A stretch of 64,000 nucleotides of DNA. It comes from Carnegiea gigantea (taxonomy: Eukaryota; Streptophyta; Magnoliopsida; Caryophyllales; Cactaceae). The DNA is taken from positions 229,177-293,176 of the forward strand of contig JAKOGI010000541.1 of the NCBI GenBank assembly GCA_029747015.1. The letters are read 5' to 3'. Under the pieces are notes generated by a model. It was not told the origin of the DNA, did no database searches, and worked only from the letters and a program-made list of their open reading frames with translations. Positions 44,881 through 57,087 of the stretch are shown here, piece after piece; within the stretch, counting starts at the first letter, position 1, and every line of letters starts with the position of its first letter. The translations under genes were made by a program, and so were the position numbers.

Positions 44881-47707
44881 TGATTAGTGTCTATGATCCG
44901 AGGTAAGGAATGAAACAGATCTATGTTGTGCCTGATCTAAGAAAAGTGTGGTTAAGATCAGCAATCTTTGTAAATTGGAAGTTAGAGGAATGACAGGGTC
45001 TAGCACTGAGTAAGTTCAAGTAATAGTAAAAACTCTTTAATTAAACTTTATTATGTTGTGAAGGATGGTATGCCTATAATCATAGAAAATATAATATTTA
45101 CGACGTAAGTAATAGATTGTGATAACTAGTATTAGTAAAGTCAGTATAAAAAGTTTAAATATTAATACAAGCAAATTTTTTTCTAAAAATCACAAAAATT
45201 TAAGTATATAAAATTTAAAGTCTAGAAAATCATGGTCAAATTTTAAAGAAACATTCCCTAAAAACCAGTTTCTCATAAAATATTAACCCGTATATATTAG
45301 TTTCTTTAAAATTATAGGCATTTAAAAATACACTTTCAAAACATGTTAGCCTGAAAACTATTTCCAAAAAAATAGTGGTGCCCTAGAGTTGCAAATTTAA
45401 AAGACACTTTCTAATAAAATAATAAACGATATTCATTTGATTGAGAGATTGTAGATAATAAAAGTTTGGCTCCAAACAATCATTGGTATAAAAATAAGCA
45501 TATCCAACAGTAGATAGTAAAATTCAAAAGCACATATTCGGTAGTTATTAGAAAAAAAGGTGAGTGCACATTTGGGTTTAATAAAATATTGAAACATTCT
45601 AGGGACGAAACAAGAGAGATAAAAAAATGTATTAAGGTAAATTGATCCTAAGGGCAAGGTCTACACGAACAAATCTTCATAAGAGTGTTAAGAAGAATAA
45701 CAGCAATATGAAGGAGCAGTAAAAACAAGCAAGTGGTAAATGGTAGTTAAGTGTTTGTTATATATTCAATATAATAACATAGCAAGAAAAGTCCGGCTAA
45801 TGGTAAATAAAATGAGAGTAATATTTCAATAAAAATCAGCCAAGCAATAAGTTCAACTGGATATCAAATAATTGAAACTAAGACGACTAAATTGGAAAAT
45901 AAAGTAGTGAGGGATCGAGACAAGGAGTAACAATCATCACCCTAAAAGTCAACCAACAAAAAAGGGAGAAAACATTTCAATCTTATGGAGTAAGGACCCA
46001 ATAAATCATACTAGAATGGTATTATAGAGGAAGCAACAATAATTTTACTTAAGAAGGAAACAAGATTGTTAGAAGTAGAAAATCTCATTTAGAAGGGGAG
46101 AGATCATTAACATTAATGAGAATTTAGGAATTGGTATGAATAATGAGAAATATGTGTTTTGATAAATATCCAATCAAGAGGAAATAGAAACGTGTTTAAT
46201 CAATGAAAGATTGAATGAGCCTGCTAGAGCATTTTACAAAAGAGTTTAAACTTGAGTTGCTAAGTGAAGTTATAAGGCTCGTAGGTTAATATGAAGGTTC
46301 ATGTATTTAGAAGTATGAATTTGCCTTGCATCAAACAACATGGTCGAGCCATGATCTCGCTCTTCATGGCTTAAATTTATTGTTAAACATAATGTTTGCT
46401 TCGAAGAAATAACAAAAGTACCATTGGCTAGTTTTAAATTCTTACCAAACTTTCTCTCTTTTATTTCTATAACTTTCAAAACCCATTCATCTTATCACCT
46501 CAATGAAAACATTTTCATCTTGCTATATTCATAATGTCATTTGAATTAGCATGCACAAAATCCAAATACCGCCCAAAATAAATCACAAAATTTCCAAGCA
46601 GCACCTTATTACCTATGTAATTGTAAAACACTTACAACAATAGCCAGTTTGGGTCCTGCTTTAACGGGGTCATATAACTATAAAATACTTGATTTGCAAT
46701 TATTATGTCTGCATTTACTCAATGATGACACATATAAGATTGGATAATTCTAAAATTAACCAACAACTCCAATTCCTTTACATGACATTTAATGTCTCAA
46801 CATATCCTTTACTCGGAAAATGCAAATCATCCAAATATTATTGATAGTTCCTGTGGTGCCACATTCATGTTGAAATAATATACCACCGTAGAGATAGGGA
46901 TTTGTGCTTTCTTATATGACGCTCCCCTCCAACTTTGCTAAATATAACATGACCATAGGATACATAGGATAAATATGAGGGTGTATTATATGTGTGCCTA
47001 CTAGCACTGCAACCAGTAAAAAGAAAATGTAGCTAAAATAAGGGGTATAGTATTCAATAGTTATAAGTAAAGCACCTAAAAAAACCTACATGAGTTATTG
47101 CCTTCCTACAGCTCACAGTGATCTTAAACCTAGGCTTCGATAGTAGAACTGTAATGCCTCAACTCTTACTGTATTAACCTTGATTAACTAAGCATTACTC
47201 ATTAATGCAGCGGAATAATTGAACCAGAACGTTACCGCTGTCCTAATAATGGAGATCAAGGCTAGGTGTTAGAGACAAGCGGGCAACAATGTTTCCTAAA
47301 AGTAATCATTCAAATCTTGAGGATTAATTTCCTAAGTACCTTCAAAATAATAACTCTCATTAAGAATCTAAAACATGAACATGCACATGCTTATGTCAGG
47401 TATAATAAAACCATTAGAGCATCACTTTACGTTTTCTAGACCCACTTAGCCAAGATTTTATGATGCCGCTGCAGGTTGGTTGAGGGTAGTTTTCCCAAAG
47501 ATTTACCTAAAATTAGAAAACATAAAAATTTTGAAATTTTAGCGAAAACTTAATACATTTATCCCCATGCTATAAAGAGCAAAACGATTCATTTCAGCTT
47601 AAAATGAGAAAGAGAGAGAATTATGTTAAAATTGTTACCAGTTATTATTTAAAAATGGAACCGAAATTGATAGGATCATATGTCCAATGTTATAACTGAG
47701 CAAGGCG
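44881..47707. other. AT-rich region without genes
   Basis: No protein recognised. The first 150 bp may be leader sequence of the viral fossil (self-complementary AGATCT/TGATCT words near 44905-44960). TGTAATGCCTCAACTC at 47150 resembles an LTR start, and a purine-rich AATGAGAAAGAGAGAGAAT lies at 47600. The rest could be old LTR sequence. Nothing firmer is supported. Confidence 0.5.
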
Positions 47708-48740
47708 CACACCTCACTAGTCAATCGAGAAGCTTGAGTTGAAGTCGCATGGGTGGAATTGATAGGTCTAATCCCTTATAATTAGTAATTGGTGGGTCCA
47801 TTTGATCATATGACAAAATAGTGCTCGAAAACAATTCATTAAATGCAAATACATTATGAGATTTTGATATTTACAAGGAAGATGTGTATTTTTAAGAGAT
47901 AAAGTAGTAAACGTACCTTTAACTTAGAGTCTCTTATCCGTTTAGTGCAATAATCACTCGACGGCACCCAAGAATTTTATTTACACATATGCACACATGG
48001 ACAGGTATAGATATAATTTCGATTAAGGATTATATTTTAGCTCATCTTTATTTGTTTCTTGATGAACTAATCCACTTGGTATAATTCACCACCTAGATTC
48101 ATTTATTCAGTTAAATATTTATTCTAAGATCATGAATCTAAGTAAAATGTGTTTTATCCTTCATATCTTTAAATGAGAGTTCTTACTTTATTATTAAGTG
48201 CGATCAAGAATTTTTCTCCTCACTTTGATTTTTATTTAGCAATTGGCTGCTTTAGGTTATGTTGTTATACTTTATCCATAATTTCTTCCACCTCTTTCTG
48301 ATTATGCTAACTATTTAGTAATCAGACATTAGAAATTATTGCATTGCAAAATAAGGAAGATTAAATGTGTATCTAACGTTAGCCTTAGTCTTTACGTCAT
48401 TATCATTTATGGCATGAATAAAAGGGTTCTTTTTTGGCCTAAGAGGACAAGTAATCACATAACCTCCACTCTTGGGTATACTATGCATCCAAAATTCCTC
48501 ATAACTACTAAATTTTACTCGTGAACAAAACAACCCCGAACTTTCTACTGTCACAATTCACATCCAATACCTTCAAAGTTTAGAATTCCCCATCATTCTT
48601 GTTCCTTAATTGAACCTTAGACTCACTCAAGTTAGAATTTAAAAGAGTGGACATATTCTATAGACAAGACTTAGTTCTTGCTTCTCACATTCATCAACCC
48701 CAAACCATCCAACAACTAAAGATCTCAATATAACACCCCA
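47708..48740. repeat. Duplicated segment, copy 2 (uninterrupted)
   Basis: Same orientation and order as 28010-28599 plus 30181-30705, without the 1.6 kb insert. A/T-rich, no coding sequence. The reading frames at 48336-48554 are not supported by copy 1. Confidence 0.8.
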
Positions 48741-49604
48741 CAAAATAAGTTTCTTGATTAACCATAGTTAATTTAAATTGATTTGGTTCATTTGAATTGA
48801 TAACTAAGGCATAAATGTTATTTTTGAGTTACTAAATTTTATTTTTAAAGTTTATATAAGTCAACATACCATGAGATTTGTTCAAATTATAAATCTCCTA
48901 GCTAGTAACAATTTTAACCATTTTCACATTAAAATACCACACTCCTAAAAGGGATTTGTAAATATTAAATTTCTAAATATTCAATTGTATTATAATTTTG
49001 CAATTTAATTTGCTTTAGGTATGCAACATTCGATTAAACAAATACACATAATTTTTTTTACGGTTATTACTTTGTTTTCACGGAACAAATACAATGATTT
49101 TATCATGATAAAACCAAATTTTGATTCACCGCAACTGCATGTATTCATCAGGATAAGCATCATCATGTGTGCCCAGCATTGCATCAGTCAATAGCAATGA
49201 AAACTCCTCTCACCTTCCATTCCTATCTTCTAGTGGTAGTTTATGGGGAGCTTGGCTAGCATCCACACAACACCACCATGTTGGAAGTAATAGAAAAACT
49301 AGCTTCCTTTTATTTCGACTCCTTGTCCGACATAGGAAGATTAGAAGCCCTTTGTAGAATTTTTATTGCTGCCACTTTCTTAGACTTGTTGAATTCCTTT
49401 GGGCTTGACTTTAGTAGTGCTGTGGGGGTGAGGGTGAACACCACACATCCACACGTGCTGCTTGCCTCCCCTTTTTTCTCCAGCAATGGCTAGTGGTCCT
49501 GTTCTTCAACAACAACGACTAGTGGCTCTGTTCTTCAGCAGCAACGACTAGTAGCCCCTAGATTTTTCTCACCCCCAACAACTTTTTTTTTGTAGTATAA
49601 ATGT
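48741..49604. other. Flank left of A2, no gene
   Basis: AT-rich, then a more mixed 400 bp. TATAACACCCCACAAAATAAG at 48731 is weakly LTR-like. A 29 bp imperfect direct repeat (GTTCTTCAACAACAACGACTAG and GTTCTTCAGCAGCAACGACTAG) lies at 49500-49552. Nothing else recognised. Confidence 0.5.
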
Positions 49605-50818
49605 TGACCACTACCTGCCGCAAGCACACGGGTAGTTGTAGTATAGGTAAAAGATATCGTTCATCAGGGACTAAAGTAATCTATCAAACTTAGTCTTATC
49701 AGATTATGCTAAGCAAAACTCTATTTCAAGTGGTTTCGATTAACTACTATAAATGAACTCGTCTAAATCAATAAGAGAAAAATGTCTAGGACTTTTCCCA
49801 GTTATGGAAGAGAATTGGATCAAAATTAATAAACATGTGCTATTCTCTAATTGGTTAATTCCGAGGAATTGTAATCTTTTCTAGAAACTTGATCTATTCT
49901 TTTGAAATCAATTAAATTTGCCTAAACCAAACAAACGTCGTTCTTTCAAACATATAAATCTCTCTTTTGAGATGAAGTTATGATAAGTCTAATCAAGCAG
50001 TCCAACAACTAAGTGTCGTCTTTCGAATGTTACTCGATTGTTTCAAGTGTGTAAGTAAATTTTGGCCAAAAGTCAACTCACAACATATCAAACACTTAAC
50101 AGGACGAAATCAAACCAATCACAAAAATAAGCACACTTGAACAAACTAAAACATGATCCAATATATTTCCAAAAACTACTAAATTCCTGGACTAAGAAAA
50201 CTACTCAGACATTATAAAAGATAAACAAACTAACCAAAAATCTGGGAAATCTAAGCGGAAGGGACTTGACTGAGATGACCTTCACCATGACCATCACTAG
50301 GGGCTTCAGAACTACATCAGGATCAAAACTCTCACACTCAAAACTCATATAAAAGCAAAAACAAAACTAAAGAACAAAATTTAAGAGAAATGAACTAAAC
50401 TAATCTTCACTAGGCTCACTCTACTTGCTTTGCTTGCTAGAGATTGCTCTTCTTCGCTGCTGAACGTCGCTAATTATAGAAAATTCAAGTTAATCTCAGC
50501 CACACAGCCAAGGAAAAACGAAGAGACAGCAGTTACTGGCCTACCACGGTCCGATCGTGGTCTACCCTGGAACCGGTTTCTTGCTTTTTTCTTGCTCCAC
50601 GGGTATAACAACTCTTGGATGACCATGGAGGAGGTCAAAACACAGCCATTGAAGGGAAAATGCTCGGTGAAAAGGCTAAAAATCCTGCAAAACACATAAA
50701 CTAACTACACCCAAGCATAAATCGAGAATAGAAGAGTAAGCAACATCATTAAGCATAAAATTCTCCTAAAAATGAGGCAAAACAGCCCTAAAAAGATGTA
50801 CATATTAAGCACTTATCA
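49605..50818 (-). repeat. 3' LTR of A2
   Basis: 1214 bp with ends TGACCA and TTATCA on the plus strand (minus TGATAAG...TGGTCA). It matches 57088-58334 along its length but lacks an internal stretch present there (about 57440-57480). Confidence 0.9.
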
Positions 50819-50833
50819 AACTCTCCCATGCTT
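50819..50833 (-). promoter_or_regulatory. Polypurine tract of A2
   Basis: The minus strand reads AAGCATGGGAGAGTT directly before the 3' LTR start TGATAAGTGC. Confidence 0.75.
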
Positions 50834-52563
50834 AAACTATTGCTTGTCCTCAAGCAATGCAAAAACTAAAAAGGGCATACAAAACCACCTCAAGATAGAC
50901 ATAGGTAACATTCAAATTGCAAAGATGATCCAAAAGTAGCCCAAAAAGATGTAAAAAATCATTAATAAGCAGAATAGGGAATGAAATTTCAAAAACCTTT
51001 TAATAGACCACAATGCAAAACTTGAACCAATCTTCAGTTAAAGCGTCAAATAAAATCATTCTAGCATTTGAAATAAGCGAAACTAGTAAGGCCAGTAGAA
51101 CCTCACCATAGTTATGTGGCACTCAGCACTCATGTGTTTGGCAATGTATATATATGAAGGTTCTCTTAATGCTCATTCCTTGGACACAAATCTACCATAA
51201 GCTTGACAAAATTCTCAAATTTGCCACCACTAAAATGTAAATACACTAAAAAATCATGAGAATTTTCATAAGGATGTAATGAGGGTTAGGGTAAAGGTAA
51301 GAGGGGAACAAATATTTTTGTAAATGAGGAGGTAGAAGCCAAAGACCAAGAGCTTAAACAATTCCAAGGCATCACACTACATCCATCTTAAACCTTATCA
51401 AAATAAATCCCAAAATGAAAAGAGATAGAGTCGAAAATCACAAATATCTTACATTCGCACGAAGGCTAATCACTTTCTTTGAAATTTTTTCTTTTTTTTT
51501 TTTCATTCATTTCTTCTCTTTTTTTTTTTTTTTTTTTCAAAAAGGTATAGCCAAGGGAATTCCACAGCGAACTTTAAAGTCGAACTCTTCTCTAAACTTT
51601 ACACAATAAAATAAGGGACTTATCAAATGTTTACATCCCTGTACCAAACAGCCAAAATTCACTAAACAGAATAATAATCCACCTTGCTAACACCCTATCA
51701 AGCTTGATGCAAAAGAATGTTACGCTCCTCTAGCCTTGGCTTAAGGGTAAGACAAGTATTTAGCCATGGGCTAAAAATAGGAGGATCAAATCAAGAAAAA
51801 CGGTTATAGGCTCAAAGGAGCTAACAAGGGATACAATACACAATAAAGGTGGCTATTGGCGGGTGTTAAACAAATCAAAGAAAGAAAAATGCCTCAATCA
51901 TTTTGCCTAAGTGCATACATGAAATGTGATCTTAAATAAGAATCAAAGCAAGTTCTAGAGAAATGATGTCAAGGAAGAGTCACACATAAAAGAAACATGA
52001 GACTAATAATGATAAATAGTCTCTAAAGGCTCAAGTCTCACGGGACATCTACCAAAGACAAAGCTAGCTCACTAGCACACACATGCCAAAATCTTGTAAA
52101 GACTCATAGAAAAAACAATTCGCATCCAACATGTGGTCAAAACATGAAGCACCGTTTGAAAATTCATTCGTAAATTTTTATGCACAACTCGGGTGAATCA
52201 AAGGATCAAACTAAATCAAAGAAAGCTACCAAATCTATAGAGAACATCATTGGAGGATTTTTCTTTTGTGTGTGTTTTTTTTTTTTAACAAACAATGCAA
52301 ACTAAAATGCAAAAGAAACTAACAAAAGAAAGAAACTAAAATGCAACCTAGAAGAAAACTAAGTGCACTACTAAAACAAAACTAAAACAAAATTTATAAA
52401 AACTACCACTAAAAACATATATGAAGCAAAAACAAACACACCAAAATAGAAATAGACATCAGACGCCAAATATAGGAACTAACTCCCCCATGTTTGAATC
52501 ACACATTACCCTCAATGTGGGTACATCATAATAAAAAGGGAAGGGGAGTAGCAAAAATCAAAA
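50834..52563 (-). other. 3' untranslated region of A2
   Basis: About 1.7 kb homologous to A1 9175-10926, with poly-T runs at 51480-51540 and 52270. No protein. Confidence 0.7.
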
Positions 52564-53786
52564 TCAGAGAAGAGGAGGTGGAGGAGGATGGGGTGGTTGT
52601 CCATAGGAGATATGCCAATCTCGCCAGGTCTCTAGAGATGCCCTATAGTCTTGGAAATATTGGGTCTGGGAAGCAAGCAACCCACAAAGCTCATCATAGC
52701 GCTCTTGGACAAAGCCCCAAAGAGTGGTGCTCTCTAAAGGAACAAAAGCTCAAAGGGAAACTTGTTCCTCTTGAATGGACCTAAGGGTGTCTTGGTCAGA
52801 ACAGTCAGTTAGGGGCGGTTGAGACGAAGAACTAGGTCCTGCTTGACTAGATCGAGGGGCTGGTTGTTAGGGTACAGGTGAAACAACCTCGTCATTACTA
52901 GGTACCCAGTAAAGGTTAGCCCGGTGAAGAAGGGTAGTGCGATCAACATTAGGAAGCGACAAAAGCGGGTCCCCAGGGTAAATCCAACACAAACGGCTTG
53001 ATCAAGCCGCTCGGACCCAGAAACTCTATCATTAGGATTGGGCTCAACACCTAAGAATCTAGCAATAGTAGTTATTATCCTACCAATGACCATGCTACCT
53101 TTAGTGCTAACAGCAGGACTATGCAATTGCCTAGCCAAGTTGGTCTCCATCAAGCATACCGGACAATTATCGTCCCAAGCAAACAAAGAACAAGCAAGGA
53201 TACGCTGAGCTACTCTAACACAAGGGTTTCTGATATTTGTACATTTCGATGAATTGATACTGTACCTAACACTCCCAGAAAGTTCACCCCAAAATGCATT
53301 CAGGTTGAATTCGTAGGGGACTTGGTGATTCGGTAAATCCATACTAGGTGGAAAATTGAAGATACTATTGAAAGTACCTAAGTTTAATTCATATAATTAG
53401 CCCTGTAAATAAAACGATATATATCCAGCTTGACATTGAGGTCCTCTAGTGACCTTGACATGGAGTGTACTTAAAAATTCTAAGGTCAGGTCTGTGAGTT
53501 CTAAAAAGTGGCTCATAACACCTGTTGCAAACAACCAACGAATATCATCCAGCATGTCTAATCGGGCTAACAAATCCTCATCATAGTATCTAGCTGCTAC
53601 TATTACACATTCATTCAAACAATTGTACCTAGCAACATGATCGGGATGAGTCAAATCAAGAGGGTGAAAAATGTTACCTCTAGCACGCACATTGGTTGAT
53701 GTTCTGGATGTCCTTTGAGCTCGGGGTGGTGGTTGACTTGATTAACCAACCTCCTTGGTGAGCCTTTGCCTTTTAGTTGGTGCCAT
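52564..53786 (-). pseudogene. ATHILA ORF-1-type protein, broken (A2)
   Basis: Starts at the ATG at 53786 (MAPTKRQR) and ends at a TGA at 52564-52566 after a proline-rich tail (QPPHPPPPP). In between are NIFHPLDLTHPDHVARYNCL, ARYYDEDLLARLDMLDDIRW, LEFLSTLHVKVTRGPQCQAG, AFWGELSGSVRYSINSSKCT, VAQRILACSLFAWDD and IGRIITTIARFLGVEPNPND. The match to A1 covers the whole frame. Family is ATHILA ORF-1, function unknown. One stop near the N-terminus (TAA at about 53743), one near 53398 and a frameshift in the C-terminal third break it. Confidence 0.8.
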
Positions 53787-54600
53787 GGGTACAAAACCTA
53801 ATCAAAAACAAAACTAAAACCAAAAATAGGAACTAAAACCTAGAAAATTAAAGAAAAAAAGAAAAAATATGAAGAATTTGAGAGAGAAAAGGATGGGTAT
53901 GGTGGATGAATGAGGGTGAGATGAGTTTTGAAGAAGAAGAAGAAGAAAAAAAAATGAGATTTTATGGATGACATGGGGAGATTAAGTGAAAGGAAGGAAT
54001 TTGGTGTGAAAAGAAAAATGGAGAAGATTTGAGGGAGATTGAAGGTGTTGGTGATTGAAGTTTTAGAGAGAGAGAGAGAGAGAAAAGGGAGGAAGAGAGA
54101 GAAAGAGTCGAGTGAAGAAGACGAAATGAGAGGAAAGGGAAAAGGCACCGCGGTCAAAATCTAGATCGCGGCCTATAGCAGTCCACCACGGACCATGGCA
54201 GTCACCACGGACGGCCCGTGGTGTCTACTCGTATTCGTTTTTTTCTAGTTTTTCTAGGGTTGGTGCCCCACGACCATATTTTTGGTTTTTCTGGCCGTGC
54301 TGCTAACATTTCATTCATATATATATTTTTTTCTATTTTTGTTTCTTTCTTCTTCTTTTTTTTCGTTTTTTGTTCTTTTTTTTTCCGCAGATATGACTAC
54401 AAAAAGTAATAAAAATCAAAACTATAAAAAGGGAAAAATAAAGAGAACTTGGGTTACCTTCCAAGAAGTGCTTTTTTAAGGTCAAGAGCTTAACCCTTGT
54501 TCTAGGCTTGGTCCGAATCAGCCTTATCGCGAACCAGAAAGTTGAACTTCTTCAGTTGAAGGTGCCACCGCAACAATTCTGGCTGTACGTCCCCTTCATA
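53787..54600 (-). other. C/T-rich leader between protease and second frame (A2)
   Basis: Counterpart of A1 12247-12939. It has the conserved RWHLQLKKFNFLV coding-like piece near 54580-54530, the AAGTGCTTTTTTAAGG-type motif region (54465-54485), then pyrimidine-rich sequence with CTCTCTCTCTCTCT near 54070. The same order in both copies shows the pol gap was present before these insertions or in their source. Confidence 0.6.
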
Positions 54601-57000
54601 ATTTGGTGCTACAATGCACCATCCACATACAAAACAAATTGCTCTCTTTGCCCATCAGACTGGCTACCATCTACTTGCTCAACCCGTACATCAAAATCGG
54701 TATCAAAACTTTCTAAAGGGGGCATAGAGTGAACAACTTGTACAAACCTGCAATACTCACTCATCGAAGAATCATTAGAAACAAGGGCCTTAACTTTGGG
54801 CTTGTTAGGTGGCATAGGAGTAGAAAACTCCACCTTAACATACCCGTGGTCAGGGTCCTCATATGAAATCCATTCAGAATTAGGAGGATCTTCATCATTC
54901 AAGACATCCTTTATATCATACTCAGGGGAAAAGGGTAATGCAACCAATATAGAAGAATGAGAAGAAACCGCATCCTCCTTCCTATGACTAAACATAGCAA
55001 ATCTTCCCTCTACCTTAAAAGAAATACGACCCTCTCTCACATCAATATGGCAACCAGCTGTAGTCAAAATGGGCCTATATTGGATAATTTGGGAATCATT
55101 AGTTTCAGGCATATTGACTATAATGAAGTCTTCTAACACCCAAATGTCTCATATATTGATAGGCACATCTTCCAACTTACCTATGGGTTGTGTCACAGAA
55201 TCATCAGCCAACTGTAGTGAAAAGGGGCGGCTAGTGACGGTCCTCGGAGCAGCTTATGAAACAAAGAGTAGGGCATTATGCTGACACTTGCACCTAAATC
55301 ACATAAACCTCTCTCAATCTCTACCTTGCCTAGAATGCATGGGATAGAAAAACTACCTGGGTCAGGGAGCTTAGGGGGAAAAATGGTTGGGATCTTAATA
55401 GAGTCATTCTCCACAAATGTGGCAGTCTTGTCACCGTTGTTGCTCTCCTATTACTAGCTATTGTTATCTCTCTACCCTCTTCCATTGTTACTTCCTCAGA
55501 GTCAGTTAAGTTCTCTTCATCCTCTTTCATGGTAACACAGTTACAATGCTCTAAAGGTTTGGGTTCAGGTTTGCTATGGAGTCTATCTGAGGGCGTAGAT
55601 GAAGAAGCAACTTTTTTAGGCAATTTCGACCTCTCGCATCCTTTATGAGTCGTAAGCACATCAACCTTAGAGTCTAATTGCTTAATGCACTCATCATGTT
55701 TCTGTTGTGCCATAAACATGTTTTCCATCATTAGCTCTAAATTTGACTTTTGGGGCATCTGAGAAGGGAATAGGGGTCTTTGAAAACCAGGGGGTGCTCT
55801 AGTATTCATGGGGGCATGTTCACAGTGTTTGGATTTGACCTATAAGAGAGATTCAGATGATTCTTCCAACCCAAATTATAGGTATTAGAGTAAGGATCAT
55901 TGGTCGATCTTAGGTTGAAATTTTGAACATAATTAACTTTATTAGGGTCCTGGGAAAAAGGACTCCTAACTTGACAGTGCAAAGATATACGCTCACTTGA
56001 ACCACAAATTTCACAAGGGGAAGGGGCACTTGAGTTCACATAATTAACATTCAATTGGTCCAGTCTTTTAGTTATGGCATCTACTCTAGCACAAAGTAAT
56101 GTAAAAGCATCAACTTTAAACTTACCTCTAACCTACCTGGGTTGGGCTCATTCAGTGGACCATTGAAAGTTATTAAACACCATTTCCTCGATAAGGTTAT
56201 AGGTTTTATCCTCAATCTTGCTCATTAGAGTTCCTCCTGCCGCCGCATCAATAGTGCACCTCATAGGTTGGGTCACACCGTTATGAAAGGCCTAGATAAT
56301 CATCAAGCGCTGAAGACCATGATGGGGGCACAAACGCAGTAGATCTTTAAAATGCTCCCAGGCTTCATAGAGCATCTCATCCTCTTTTTGCAGAAAGTTA
56401 GTGATTTGATTTTTCATGCACGCTGTCTTGCTTAGAGCAAAGAATTTGACGAGGAAAGCTCTTGCCAACTCGTCCCAAGTAGTTATGTAGCCAGATGGCA
56501 AAGAGTTCAACCAAGCCCTCACCTTATCCCTCAATGAGAAAGGGAATAAGCGTAGGCGAATCGCATCCCTGGGGACTCCGTTTAAGTTAAGCGTATTGCA
56601 CACCTCTAAAAATACCGAGAGGCGTAGATTCGGGTCTTCCAGGGGAGTTCTGCTGAATTGAGATTGCTGCACCATAGAAATAAGTGCTGGCTTGAGCTCG
56701 AAGTTATTAGCATCCACAGCAGGCCGAGCTATGCTGGAGGCGATCCCTTGGACTCCGAGAGTAAAGAAATCTCAAAGGGTCCTTCTTTCCTCACCCACCA
56801 TATTTGAATTCGTTCTTGCCTCGTGCCTTTGCTCTTCGATCCTTTGCTTTTTCTTCCTTAAGCGAAAAGTCCTATCAATCTCTAGATTGGGCTCATATAA
56901 ATCAACCTTTACATAAAATAGAAAAAATTCCTACAAGCACTTTCACCAACACTACCAGTGCAATTAAACAAGAAAAAGAAAAATAACAAGGAAACAAAAC
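54601..57000 (-). pseudogene. Athila gag-protease polyprotein, broken (A2)
   Basis: Gag: DANNFELKPALISMVQQSQF, EDPNLRLSVFLEVCNTLNLN, LRLFPFSLRDKVRAWLNSLP, ARAFLVKFFALSKTACMKNQ (56717-56292). The zinc-knuckle region at 56030-55985 reads CEICGSSERISLHC, so its His is Arg. Protease: LCDLGASVSIMPYSLFHKLL with D-L-G-A-S at 55286-55300 intact, then DFIIVNMPETNDSQI and GCHIDVREGRISFKVEGRFA (55139-54950). The frame ends at a TAG near 54606. Several frameshifts and stops. The start is not defined; the frame is open from about 56930. Confidence 0.8.
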
Positions 57001-57063
57001 AAAACAAAAGAATAAAATGCTTAGTCACATTCGTAAGGCAATACTCAATAGTTAGCAATTCAA

Positions 57064-57081
57064 TCCTTAGTAACGGTGCCA
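57064..57081 (-). promoter_or_regulatory. Primer-binding site of A2
   Basis: The minus strand reads TGGCACCGTTACTAAGGA, a decayed version of the A1 site TGGCGCCGTTGTCTGGGA, six bases from the LTR end. Confidence 0.85.
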
Positions 57082-57087
57082 AAAACT

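Noticed and set aside
48336..48554. Overlapping frames on both strands
   Set aside because: Lie in the duplicated segment and are not preserved in the other copy.
53840..54479. Ser/Phe-rich frames on both strands
   Set aside because: Pyrimidine-rich leader and poly-T translations.
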